DNA of 5,949 nucleotides from an uncultured Actinomycetes bacterium. Lineage in GTDB: Bacteria; Actinomycetota; Actinomycetes; Nanopelagicales; Nanopelagicaceae. The DNA is taken from positions 1 through 5,949 of the forward strand of contig CALMBJ010000072.1 of assembly GCA_937860175.1 (NCBI GenBank), given 5' to 3'. The notes under the pieces are model-generated. The model was not told where the DNA came from. It did no database searches and saw nothing but the letters and a program-made list of their open reading frames with translations. The translations under genes and the position numbers were made by a program. This document shows positions 1 to 5,949 of this stretch, piece after piece. Position 1 is the stretch's first letter. Each line of letters starts with the position of its first letter.

Positions 1-30
1 CGTGGGCTCGGAGATGTGTATAAGAGACAG
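1..30 (+). other. Untrimmed Nextera/Tn5 sequencing adapter (artefact)
   Basis: These 30 bases match the 3' part of the Illumina Nextera Read 2 transposase adapter. Bases 12-30 are exactly the 19-bp hyperactive Tn5 mosaic end, AGATGTGTATAAGAGACAG, and bases 1-11 are the adapter-specific part before it. This is library-preparation sequence left on a contig end, not a natural Tn5 end. It matters for annotation: in the frame of the first gene it contributes a TAA at 21-23, which falsely closes that reading frame upstream and makes an internal Met look like a start. Confidence 0.97.
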
Positions 31-731
31 ATGCAGAACGTATGGCCTTAGTTGCGAAGTATCGTTTGGGCGGTGTCACCTTATGGACACTTGCGATGGA
101 ATCTCCTGCTGCAACGGCAGAGCTGCGTAAAGGTGCGCTTGCAATTGCACCAGATCCAGTCGTAAGCACCTTGAGTATTGAAGGCGCGCCTCAAAACACA
201 ATTAACTATGCCGGGTTGTTTACCGTGAAGGGTGTGCTCACACTTAAGGACAAGACGCCAGTTCCTGGCTTAACTGTTTCCTTAGAGATTAAACGCGCCA
301 ATGAAACTGTCTGGAGCAAGGTCACCGAACTTGTAACTGGTGTTGATGGAACAATCTCGACCCCGATGACCTTAGGTGGCAACGCTTCACTACGTCTAAC
401 AACCGTTGGAACGTGGGAGCAGGCAGAGTCTGTTTCTCAAGAAGCCAAGATCACCGTTAAAAGTACTGTGCAGTTAGATCGTCCCGTTTCGGTATCCAAG
501 GGCTCTCCGATAGTTGTTAAGGCGCAACTATTGCCACGATTGAGTGGAAAGAGCGCCCAATTGCAGAAAAATGTTAATGGGAAGTGGCAAAATGTAGGCA
601 CAGCAGTGCTCTCTGATGCCAATGGCTTATTTACCTTCACTGCAGTGGAAACTAAACGAGGAGTTGTGACAATGCGAGTTCAGATCGTAGGCGATATCGC
701 CTCTGAACAATTCGCAATTGTTATTCGCTAA
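31..731 (+). CDS. GH18-like glycosidase C-terminus with two Ig-like domains (5' partial)
   Basis: This is the 3' end of a larger gene cut by the contig end. The frame is open from the first whole genomic codon (33-35) to the TAA at 729-731. The ATG at 42 is internal: it lies in [20 protein letters not shown], which resembles the last strand and helix of a glycoside hydrolase family 18 barrel (pattern LxxxYxLGGVxLWxLG), as in YaaH/SleL-type and chitinase-like proteins. The catalytic DxxDxE segment would lie upstream, so activity cannot be judged. Numbering from Met42, a short linker (about 33-50) leads to two beta-rich Ig-like domains, roughly 50-140 and 141-229. The second contains the recurring actinobacterial surface-domain pattern 'LQ...[10 protein letters not shown]...D.NGLFTF'. 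No sorting signal or membrane span is seen at the C-terminus. The likely role is a secreted or surface protein acting on N-acetylated glycans such as peptidoglycan or chitin. It ends 2 bases before clpS. Confidence 0.72.
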
Positions 732-733
732 TT

Positions 734-1048
734 ATGCCTAAAGTTAAAAGCAAGAATGATGTTAATGAAAAGCTTGATGAAGAGCTCAAGGCAATATTTA
801 GCGGAGACATTCCCTGGGTAACAATTGTTTGGGACGACCCAGTTAATTTAATGACATATGTGACATATGTACTGATGGAGCTTTTTGGATACAACAAAGA
901 AAAAGCACATGAACTCATGATGAAGGTTCATACTGAAGGCAAAGCGGTTGTTTCAACTGGAAGTCGCGAAGAGATGGAGCATGATGTTGCCCGTCTTCAT
1001 GAGTATGGTTTGTGGGCAACTCTGCAGCGCGGTGATCAAGCGCTATGA
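734..1048 (+). CDS. clpS: ATP-dependent Clp protease adaptor ClpS
   Basis: ClpS binds substrates with destabilising N-terminal residues and hands them to the Clp unfoldase (ClpC or ClpA type) for degradation by ClpP in the cytosol. At 104 residues the length is normal. Family signatures are clear: W33-D34-D35-PVNLM(40)-TYV(43), then FGY (51-53), [10 protein letters not shown] (57-66), G69-KAVV, REEME (78-82) and [13 protein letters not shown]40, V43, M62, V65 and H66 correspond to the N-degron pocket residues of E. coli ClpS. In the DD loop the usual N-D-D is replaced by W-D-D, which is the actinobacterial form. The ATG is the only Met codon ahead of the conserved core and lies 2 bases after the previous stop, with no clear Shine-Dalgarno sequence, so translation may be coupled. 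The gene overlaps the next one by 4 bases (ATGA). Confidence 0.96.
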   Translation: MPKVKSKNDVNEKLDEELKAIFSGDIPWVTIVWDDPVNLMTYVTYVLMELFGYNKEKAHELMMKVHTEGKAVVSTGSREEMEHDVARLHEYGLWATLQRGDQAL

Positions 1049-1608
1049 GTGAGGTGCAACATGGTTTCTTTCGTCACGGCGATAATTCATACCTAGCGAA
1101 CTTCACTGAAGCAGAGCGTGAGGTCTTGTTAAACCTGGCAGAGCAAATCATTGAGTTGTTAGCAGAACGTGTAGATCACCACAATGAAGATCCACTGGCT
1201 GCGATGGTTGGAATAACGGTGCATGACACACCTCCTGAAGATGAGGTACTGCTCCGCCTGCTGCCAAATGCATATGCCGATCAAGTTGATGCATCTGAGT
1301 TTCGTCGTTACACCGAATCAACTTTGCGTCAGAAGAAACAAGCCCACGCTATGGCTATGCGTATGCATCTAAAGGCAGCGGTTGATGGTGTTGTTGAATT
1401 AGATCACGATGGTGCTAACGCCTGGCTTGGTGCAATGAATGATGTTCGACTTGCATTAGGAGTGCGTTTGAGGGTTGATACAAATACTCAACAAGATTTA
1501 GAGCTACTAGCGCCAGATGACCCCATGCGAGGCGTTTACGCTGTTTATAGCTGGCTTGGCTGGCTACAAGAGAGTTTGATCGATGCTTTGATGGATGAAT
1601 CTCAATAG
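1045..1608 (+). CDS. DUF2017 family protein (AosR-like, cysteine-free)
   Basis: This 187-residue protein belongs to the actinobacterial DUF2017 family, which usually follows clpS. Visible family features are an N-terminal F-x-R-x-G-x-x-Y start (residues 9-16), an acidic amphipathic helix (22-43), 'LLRLLPNAY' (69-77), '[14 protein letters not shown]' (85-98), '[17 protein letters not shown]' (126-142) and '[18 protein letters not shown]' (165-182). From family knowledge, the Mycobacterium tuberculosis member at this position, Rv1332, has been described as AosR, a redox-responsive regulator working with SigH on the mec-cysO-cysM genes. This copy contains no cysteine at all, so a thiol-based sensing mechanism cannot operate in it; its function here is unproven. 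The start overlaps the clpS stop (ATGA), which suggests translational coupling. There is only a weak purine patch (GGTGAT near 1031) upstream. Confidence 0.88.
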   Translation: MSEVQHGFFRHGDNSYLANFTEAEREVLLNLAEQIIELLAERVDHHNEDPLAAMVGITVHDTPPEDEVLLRLLPNAYADQVDASEFRRYTESTLRQKKQAHAMAMRMHLKAAVDGVVELDHDGANAWLGAMNDVRLALGVRLRVDTNTQQDLELLAPDDPMRGVYAVYSWLGWLQESLIDALMDESQ

Positions 1609-1635
1609 TTCAGCTACCAGTAACACCATATGTGC

Positions 1636-1643
1636 AAGGTAGG
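1636..1643 (+). promoter_or_regulatory. Ribosome binding site of murI
   Basis: AAGGTAGG lies 8 bases before the GTG at 1652. It supports this GTG start. The next in-frame codon but one upstream is a TGA (1646-1648), so no longer start is possible. Confidence 0.55.
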
Positions 1644-1651
1644 CTTGACCT

Positions 1652-2449
1652 GTGAGTGATGCCCCAATTGGAATCTTTGATTCAGGTGTAGGCGGATTAA
1701 CCGTTGCACGTGCAATCCTTGATCAACTTCCCAATGAATCCACTCTGTATATAGGTGACACCGCACGTGGGCCTTATGGCCCACGCCCACTTGCCGAGGT
1801 TCGCGAGTTTGCACTTGAAACTATGGATTACCTCGTAGCGCAAGGTGTTAAAGCAATTGTTATTGCATGCAATACCGCATCAGCAGCGATGCTTCGAGAT
1901 GCGCGTGAGCGGTACTCAATTCCGGTTATTGAAGTAATTCAACCTGCAGTGCGCCGAGCAGTTGCTGCAACTCGCTCTGGAAATGTAGGAGTCATTGGTA
2001 CACGTGCGACCATTGATTCAAAAGCTTATTTAGATGCCTTTGCAGCGGCTCCACAATTGAAGATAACTTCAATCGCCTGTCCATTATTTGTTGAGTTTGT
2101 AGAACGTGGCGAAACATCTGGTCCTGAAATCACAAAGGTAGCCCGCGAGTATTTGGCACCGGTGATGGATGCCAAGGTGGATACATTGGTTCTTGGCTGC
2201 ACCCATTACCCATTACTTACAGGCGTTATCTCTTATGTAATGGGAGAAGGGGTCACTTTGGTTTCTAGCGCCGAAGAAACCGCAAAGGATTTGTATCGCA
2301 CCCTTGTTGAAAATGGCTCATTGCGAGTTCACAGTGCGACTCCAGCAACACATAGATTCTTAGCAACCGGTGATGCAAAGGCCTTTGAAACCTTGGCTCG
2401 ACGTTTTCTAGGTCCAGAAGTAACGCATGTTGAGCACCAAGAGCTGTAA
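1652..2449 (+). CDS. murI: Glutamate racemase MurI
   Basis: Glutamate racemase interconverts L- and D-glutamate without a cofactor and supplies D-Glu for peptidoglycan stem peptides in the cytosol. The protein is 265 residues, normal for the family, and all core motifs are present: [11 protein letters not shown] (6-16) with D10 and S11, the PYGPRP loop (41-46), ACNTASA with catalytic Cys73 (72-78), and LGCTHYPLL with catalytic Cys183 and His185 (181-189). [12 protein letters not shown] (143-154) is also typical. The GTG start is fixed by the in-frame TGA at 1646-1648 and by the conserved motif beginning at residue 6. A 43-base gap separates it from the DUF2017 gene and 40 bases from rph. In mycobacteria murI sits in the same clpS-to-rdgB neighbourhood, so the context supports the call. 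An 8-bp perfect hairpin lies inside the coding region at 1766-1785. Confidence 0.97.
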   Translation: MSDAPIGIFDSGVGGLTVARAILDQLPNESTLYIGDTARGPYGPRPLAEVREFALETMDYLVAQGVKAIVIACNTASAAMLRDARERYSIPVIEVIQPAVRRAVAATRSGNVGVIGTRATIDSKAYLDAFAAAPQLKITSIACPLFVEFVERGETSGPEITKVAREYLAPVMDAKVDTLVLGCTHYPLLTGVISYVMGEGVTLVSSAEETAKDLYRTLVENGSLRVHSATPATHRFLATGDAKAFETLARRFLGPEVTHVEHQEL

Positions 2450-2477
2450 TCACTACTTTTAATTTAATTTCTAAACT

Positions 2478-2484
2478 AGGGGAG
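2478..2484 (+). promoter_or_regulatory. Strong ribosome binding site of rph
   Basis: AGGGGAG sits 5 bases before the ATG at 2490, at the end of an AT-rich 40-base gap. It is one of the two best Shine-Dalgarno matches in the window and fixes the rph start. Confidence 0.7.
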
Positions 2485-2489
2485 TAAAG

Positions 2490-3215
2490 ATGCCACGCAA
2501 TGATGGACGTTCTGAGCAGGATTTACGTGAAATCAAGTTCACACGTGGATGGTTAGACCATGCCGAAGGTTCAGTATTGGTTGAGTTTGGCAAGACACGT
2601 GTTTTATGTGTTGCATCATTTACACCCGGTGTTCCTCGCTGGTTAAAGGACTCCGGAAATGGTTGGGTCACTTCAGAGTATTCAATGCTGCCTCGTGCAA
2701 CGCACACACGTTCAGATCGTGAAAGCGTTAAAGGCAAGTTAGGTGGCCGCACCCAAGAGATTTCACGACTTGTAGGTCGCTCACTTCGCGCAGTAGTGAA
2801 TATGAAAGAACTTGGCGAGAACACAATCGTTATCGATTGTGATGTCCTTCAGGCAGATGGTGGAACACGTACCGCTGCTATTACAGGTGCCTATGTTGCA
2901 TTAGCTGATGCAATCGCATGGGCGAAGTCACAAGGCCACATTAAAGAGAGCGCAAAGCCACTCAATGATTCAGTTGCAGCGGTAAGTGTTGGAATCATTG
3001 ATGGAGTTCCAATGCTTGATCTTTGTTATGAAGAGGATGTTCGAGCAGGCACCGATATGAATGTTGTTGTTGCAGGCGATGGCCGTTTCATCGAAGTTCA
3101 AGGTACCGCAGAAGGCGAGCCATTTGATCGGGCGTTGCTAAATCAATTACTTGATTTAGCGGTTGCAGGATGTTCAACCTTGAGCCAATTACAGAAAGAT
3201 GTACTTGCTAAGTAA
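2490..3215 (+). CDS. rph: Ribonuclease PH
   Basis: RNase PH is a phosphate-dependent 3'-to-5' exoribonuclease that trims the 3' ends of tRNA precursors and, in several bacteria, structured RNA; the active enzyme is a ring-shaped hexamer. The 241-residue length is normal. Motifs seen are an N-terminal RNDGR...R-x-I (3-15) with [24 protein letters not shown] (17-40), SMLPRAT (65-71), [16 protein letters not shown] (85-100) with the conserved Arg87, the phosphate-binding stretch [16 protein letters not shown] (120-135, GTRT at 125-128), [17 protein letters not shown] with D177 and D183 expected at the metal/catalytic site, and EVQGTAEG (202-209). The C-terminus is intact, unlike the frameshifted gene of E. 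coli K-12 strains. The TAA stop shares its last A with the rdgB ATG (TAATG), so the two are probably translationally coupled. Confidence 0.97.
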   Translation: MPRNDGRSEQDLREIKFTRGWLDHAEGSVLVEFGKTRVLCVASFTPGVPRWLKDSGNGWVTSEYSMLPRATHTRSDRESVKGKLGGRTQEISRLVGRSLRAVVNMKELGENTIVIDCDVLQADGGTRTAAITGAYVALADAIAWAKSQGHIKESAKPLNDSVAAVSVGIIDGVPMLDLCYEEDVRAGTDMNVVVAGDGRFIEVQGTAEGEPFDRALLNQLLDLAVAGCSTLSQLQKDVLAK

Positions 3216-3832
3216 TGTCTCACAAACTCGTTCTTGCAACACGTAATCAAGGAAAGATCACAGAGTTTCGAAGAATTCTTGAGGAGCTTGCTCCTGGGCA
3301 GATTGAGTTGATTGGTGTTGATCAATTTCCGCATCTAGTTGATGTTGATGAAACCGGTTCTACATTTGAAGAGAACTCGCTGCTTAAGGCGCGCTACACC
3401 TGTGAAGCCACCGGTTTGCCCGCAATTGCAGATGACTCGGGTCTTTGTATTGATGCGCTCAATGGCGATCCAGGTATTTATTCGGCACGCTGGGCAGGGG
3501 TTCATGGCGATGATCGCGCAAATCTAGAAAAGGTTTTAGATCAACTCAAGGATGTTCCAGATCAGATGCGAACCGCGCACTTTATGTGCGTTGCCTCCTT
3601 GGTGTTGCCTGATGGCCGCCACCAGGTTGCCGAAGGTCGATTTGATGGCCACATCCTTCACGCACCCGTGGGCGAGAACGGTTTCGGGTATGACCCGATA
3701 TTTCAGCCCCTGGGTTTGAGTATTTCCTCAGCACAAATGAGCGCAGCGGAAAAGGATTTAATGAGTCATCGCGGGAAATCACTTCGGTCTATCGCACCTC
3801 ATGTCATCCAAATGCTTGCGAGCCTGGGGTAG
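3215..3832 (+). CDS. rdgB: Non-canonical purine NTP pyrophosphatase (RdgB/HAM1 family)
   Basis: RdgB hydrolyses ITP, dITP and XTP to monophosphates plus pyrophosphate, keeping deaminated purines out of DNA and RNA; it acts as a cytosolic dimer. The protein has 205 residues, normal for the family. Motifs are [14 protein letters not shown] (5-18, the substrate-binding T-x-N-x-x-K), [15 protein letters not shown] (46-60), the catalytic and metal-binding ADDSGL (72-77, D73/D74), [12 protein letters not shown] (84-95), [11 protein letters not shown] (153-163) and [16 protein letters not shown] (175-190, with SHRG). The start overlaps the rph stop by one base and has no Shine-Dalgarno sequence of its own, so its translation probably depends on ribosomes finishing rph. 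The rph-rdgB pairing is common in actinobacteria. No terminator is seen in the 56 bases after it, so transcription may continue into the next gene. Confidence 0.96.
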   Translation: MSHKLVLATRNQGKITEFRRILEELAPGQIELIGVDQFPHLVDVDETGSTFEENSLLKARYTCEATGLPAIADDSGLCIDALNGDPGIYSARWAGVHGDDRANLEKVLDQLKDVPDQMRTAHFMCVASLVLPDGRHQVAEGRFDGHILHAPVGENGFGYDPIFQPLGLSISSAQMSAAEKDLMSHRGKSLRSIAPHVIQMLASLG

Positions 3833-3876
3833 CCTTAACCCATACAAGTGCGTTAAAAACGTGCGTACCGCAACCC

Positions 3877-3882
3877 AAGGAG
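3877..3882 (+). promoter_or_regulatory. Ribosome binding site of the Lys-rich membrane protein gene
   Basis: AAGGAG lies 6 bases before the GTG at 3889, an ideal spacing. It selects this GTG, although the frame stays open further upstream into the end of rdgB. Confidence 0.75.
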
Positions 3883-3888
3883 CTCCAC

Positions 3889-4731
3889 GTGGCCGTTAAG
3901 AAGACCGCAAAGAAGGTAGCAAAGAAGACAGCTGCCAAGAAGTCACCAGCTAAGAAGGCTGTTGCAAAGAAGAAGTCACCTGCAAAGAAGGCTGTAGCGA
4001 AAAAAGCTGTAGCGAAGAAGAAGACAGCGAAGAAGGCTGTTGCCAAGAAGTCAGCGGTTAAGAAGACCGCAAAGAAGGCTGTTGCAAAGAAAGCTGTTGC
4101 AAAGAAGTCAGCTGCGAAGAAGGTTGCAAAGAAGGCTCCTGCAAAGCGCGTAGCTAAGAAGGCTGCAGTTGCAGTTACCTCTGCTCCAAAGCCTGCAGCT
4201 GTTGCCGCACCTGTAAAGCCAGCGACACCAGCACCCGCTAAGCCAGTTGCAGCACCAAAGCAATCAACTTCAACTCGCACAGCATGGTTAGTAGTAATCG
4301 GTATTGCTGCGCTCGCAGTTATTGTTTGGTCACAATCTTCAAGCACAGATAGTGATGATGCGGCGCCTGCGCCTTCGATGTCACAAAGCGCAGAACCATC
4401 TGCATCACCATCTGAGAGCGAAGAGCCAACAGCAACAGTTTCAGCTGTAGAAGCTCCAACAAAGTTTGTGGCTCTTAATAATGAAGGTGGATTAAAGCTT
4501 CGCTGGGTAGCACCAACAGCTGTTGAAGGTCTAACTGGATACAACGTTGAAGTTCGTGCAAATGGAACAGGAGACTGGACAGTTATTGCAACAGTTCCTG
4601 CTGATCAGCTCACACAGAATGTAACAAAGGCAAGTGATTCAGGATGGACACAGTTCCGCGTTTCATCTGTTTACTCAGATGGACAAACTGCATCAGCTAC
4701 AGCTTTTGGAATTCCTGGAGAGTTTAAGTAA
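3889..4731 (+). CDS. Predicted membrane-anchored histone-like Lys/Ala-repeat protein with FnIII domain
   Basis: This is not a named family that I recognise as a whole; four parts are visible in 280 residues. Residues 1-91 are a histone H1/HupB-like tail of KK pairs spaced by two or three small residues ([15 protein letters not shown]), with 39 Lys, one Arg and no acidic residue, and two S-P-A-K motifs (19-22, 30-33). Residues 92-130 are an Ala/Pro/Lys linker. Residues 131-148 ([18 protein letters not shown]) are a single hydrophobic span with no signal-peptidase AxA site after it. Residues 149-190 are a Ser/Pro/acidic linker. Residues 191-277 fit a fibronectin type III fold (L-R-W at 204-206, GYNVEV at 217-222, [13 protein letters not shown] at 253-265). 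The positive-inside rule puts the Lys tail in the cytoplasm and FnIII outside. A role tethering DNA to the membrane is inferred, not shown. A GTG start with a strong ribosome binding site and a downstream terminator indicate a real, well-expressed gene. Confidence 0.85.
   Translation: MAVKKTAKKVAKKTAAKKSPAKKAVAKKKSPAKKAVAKKAVAKKKTAKKAVAKKSAVKKTAKKAVAKKAVAKKSAAKKVAKKAPAKRVAKKAAVAVTSAPKPAAVAAPVKPATPAPAKPVAAPKQSTSTRTAWLVVIGIAALAVIVWSQSSSTDSDDAAPAPSMSQSAEPSASPSESEEPTATVSAVEAPTKFVALNNEGGLKLRWVAPTAVEGLTGYNVEVRANGTGDWTVIATVPADQLTQNVTKASDSGWTQFRVSSVYSDGQTASATAFGIPGEFK
3892..4164 (+). repeat. Degenerate in-frame repeat encoding the KKxxA tail
   Basis: The DNA for the Lys-rich tail is a purine-rich run of imperfect 12- to 18-base units built on GCN-AAG-AAG. 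One 20-base unit occurs identically at 3952-3971 and 4072-4091, 120 bases (40 codons) apart, and the 11-residue [11 protein letters not shown] is encoded twice (residues 18-28 and 29-39, the second slightly varied at the DNA level). Such a tract can gain or lose units in frame and can also be collapsed by an assembler, so tail length should be treated as approximate. Confidence 0.7.
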
Positions 4732-4748
4732 GAACAACTCTTTGTAAG

Positions 4749-4779
4749 AAATCCCTCACTTAACGGTGGGGGATTTTTT
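4749..4779 (+). terminator. Rho-independent terminator between convergent genes
   Basis: Arm 4749-4759 (AAATCCCTCAC) pairs with 4766-4776 (GTGGGGGATTT): 11 pairs with one G-U wobble around a 6-base loop, followed by a T run (4774-4779). It lies 17 bases after the stop of the Lys-rich protein gene and ends the rightward run. The T run contains the complement of the TAA stop of the minus-strand gene (4778-4780), so the same hairpin begins right after that gene's stop. On the minus strand the tract after the stem is a poorer T run, so termination there may be weaker. Confidence 0.88.
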
Positions 4780-5949
4780 ATTGCCCAATGGTTTCTTCAG
4801 TTTCAACTGAAAGCTCTGCTGCAATGGCATCTACATATGCACGAACCCCTGCTGGAAGTAAATGCACTCCATCTGGACCAAAGTACTCAGGATGAGCAGC
4901 TGAAATCGCTGCCCAATCAATTAAGCGTGCTCCGTATTGATCTGCATACTTGGCGATCAGCGCATTGTTCTCATCACGCCAGTCACGAGGTACCGCGGTG
5001 TTTACAACGATTATCCGAGGCTGCGCTGCGATCTCTGCAAAGATTGCCGCAACTTGCTCCTCACTTAACTTGTTGTTGTTTCCTAGATTCAAGATGATGG
5101 TTGAGCCAACCATATTGGCTTTATCGTTCTTGATAACCTCCAGGAGCTCTGGTGCCTGGCGACCAACACGTGCATTGATTAATCCAATGTTTTCGCGGGC
5201 ATCTAACTCAAAACGAATTCCTAGAATCACCGAGTCGCCTGTAACCCATAGGCCACCTTCGGTAACGGTAGGAGCTGGCTGCTCCAACTGTTGCTTAAGT
5301 TGATTCAGCTGGCGATCACCCTCTGCGATTGCGCTTACCGCTGAAGTCGTAGTGATTCCTATTGTCGAAATAACGATGAGTGCGACACCTAGTTTCTGAC
5401 GAAGTTGAACCCGTTTGGTTCGATACTTCATTCCTTTAAACCAATAATCAATAAGCCCTGTTCTTACTGGTAATTCAACGATTCGTAGTGAGATATCTGC
5501 CAGAGCAAAGACAATCAAAATTCTCAACGCATATAGCGCCCATGGAGAACCTTCTAGATCAAATTGAGGACGTGTAAGCTGAAAAACTACCCAGTGCCAT
5601 AAGTAGATTGCGTAGGAACGTTCACCAATCCAGACAAATGGCCTAGTGCTTAGAATCGGCGCAAAGCGAGAGGCTGGATGCACGATAGAGGTGATTATTG
5701 CGCAACCAAAAATTCCAACTAAAGGAAATGCAATCTTGTAAAGAGTTGGGTCGCCTTCATCAAACAGTAGAAACGCTGCAATAATTCCAATGAGACCAAA
5801 GAGCCCAATTCCATCAATGAAATCTTGTGCCTTTTTCGAGACGGTTTCATTAAGGTTTTGCGGAATCCATCGCACCGCAAGTGCTGCACCCAGGAATAAA
5901 CCGATGCTGTGAGTATCAGTGCCGAAGTAAATGTGACTAACACTTGATG
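4778..5949 (-). CDS. Acyltransferase-3/SGNH fusion protein, OatA/OafA-like (5' partial)
   Basis: This is the C-terminal 389 residues of an envelope O-acyltransferase whose start lies beyond the window. The GTG at 5875 is not the start: the frame stays open to the edge and the upstream residues read HIYFGTDTHSIGLFLGAALA, a conserved acyltransferase-3 segment. Numbering from the first whole codon (5947-5945), hydrophobic helices cover about 48-62, 69-89, 110-124 and 135-156, with the family motif GERSYAIYLWHW at 108-119. A last span (186-204) leads to an extracytoplasmic SGNH domain (about 231-385) with GDS (237-239, catalytic Ser239), NxRxG (258-262), NLGNNN (287-292) and DGVH (359-362, catalytic Asp/His). 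In this family the membrane part moves an acyl group across the membrane and the SGNH part transfers it, usually acetyl, to peptidoglycan or surface polysaccharide. The substrate is unknown here. It converges on the Lys-rich gene with a 46-base gap. Confidence 0.92.
   Translation of the reverse strand, partial: SSVSHIYFGTDTHSIGLFLGAALAVRWIPQNLNETVSKKAQDFIDGIGLFGLIGIIAAFLLFDEGDPTLYKIAFPLVGIFGCAIITSIVHPASRFAPILSTRPFVWIGERSYAIYLWHWVVFQLTRPQFDLEGSPWALYALRILIVFALADISLRIVELPVRTGLIDYWFKGMKYRTKRVQLRQKLGVALIVISTIGITTTSAVSAIAEGDRQLNQLKQQLEQPAPTVTEGGLWVTGDSVILGIRFELDARENIGLINARVGRQAPELLEVIKNDKANMVGSTIILNLGNNNKLSEEQVAAIFAEIAAQPRIIVVNTAVPRDWRDENNALIAKYADQYGARLIDWAAISAAHPEYFGPDGVHLLPAGVRAYVDAIAAELSVETEETIGQ

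Noticed and set aside
12..30. Tn5 end as a natural transposon insertion
   Set aside because: The bases before the mosaic end are the Nextera adapter, the match is to the engineered mosaic end, and it sits exactly at the contig edge with no transposon genes.
853..870. Tandem 9-base repeat (GACATATGT twice), each containing the palindrome ACATATGT, in clpS
   Set aside because: It encodes the T-Y-V-T-Y-V segment that is conserved in actinobacterial ClpS, so the protein sequence explains it; a regulator site here is not needed.
1637..1651. Small hairpin (AGGT...ACCT) overlapping the murI ribosome binding site
   Set aside because: Only 4 bp with a 7-base loop; too weak to call translational control.
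2430..2459. Possible promoter for rph: TTGAGC, 18-base spacer, TACTTT
   Set aside because: Only 4 of 6 bases match the -35 consensus and the gap is AT-rich, so such matches arise by chance. Transcript start mapping would be needed.
3833..3876. Possible promoter or hairpin between rdgB and the Lys-rich gene (GGGT/ACCC, CGTT/AACG short stems, repeated GTGCGT)
   Set aside because: Stems are only 4 bp, there is no T run, and no -35/-10 pair with proper spacing was found; only the ribosome binding site is supported.
3804..4544. Long open frame on the minus strand opposite the Lys-rich gene (246 residues, rich in Ala and Phe)
   Set aside because: It is the mirror of the AAG/GCN repeat, giving low-complexity FFATAFF-like sequence; the plus strand has a ribosome binding site, sensible domains and a terminator.
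4837..5303. Plus-strand open frames of 86 and 117 residues inside the acyltransferase gene
   Set aside because: They lie opposite the conserved SGNH domain, show no recognisable domain and lack a convincing ribosome binding site; they are shadows.

Overview
The window looks like one end of a metagenomic or single-cell contig from an actinobacterium. The reasons are the clpS–DUF2017–murI–rph–rdgB gene order, the actinobacterial form of ClpS (DDPVNLM..YVTYV), a DUF2017 protein (a family essentially confined to actinobacteria), two GTG starts, and a very Lys/Ala-rich histone-like protein. Base composition is well below that of typical high-GC actinobacteria, and spacing is tight. That would fit a streamlined freshwater lineage such as Nanopelagicales (acI), but the placement is an inference from style and not a database result.

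Layout: bases 1-30 are not genomic. They match the Illumina Nextera (Tn5) Read 2 adapter, including the 19-bp mosaic end. The real insert starts at about base 31, inside a gene whose visible part is the C-terminal end of a GH18-like glycosidase barrel followed by two Ig-like domains. Only 2 bases separate it from clpS (N-end-rule adaptor of the Clp protease), which overlaps a DUF2017/AosR-type gene by 4 bases. Then come murI (glutamate racemase), rph (RNase PH) and, overlapping by one base, rdgB (ITP/dITP/XTP pyrophosphatase). After a 56-base gap with a strong ribosome binding site comes a 280-residue protein with four parts: an H1-histone-like Lys/Ala repeat tail, a single membrane span, a Ser/Pro/acidic linker and a fibronectin type III domain. 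A strong hairpin terminator closes this rightward run. From the other side, on the minus strand, a membrane acyltransferase-3/SGNH fusion (OatA/OafA-like O-acyltransferase) converges on the same terminator; its 5' end lies beyond the window.

How the genes relate: all + strand genes are close enough for one transcript or a few overlapping ones. The core is housekeeping: protein turnover (ClpS), D-glutamate for peptidoglycan (MurI), tRNA 3'-end processing (RNase PH) and nucleotide-pool sanitation (RdgB). The flanks are envelope genes: a secreted glycosidase-like protein, a possible nucleoid-to-membrane tether, and an envelope O-acyltransferase. The most interesting item is the predicted membrane-anchored histone-like protein, because its architecture suggests DNA held at the inner face of the membrane by a protein that also exposes an FnIII domain outside. 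No CRISPR array, tRNA, rRNA, natural insertion sequence or phage gene was seen. No gene-free stretch exceeds 60 bases.
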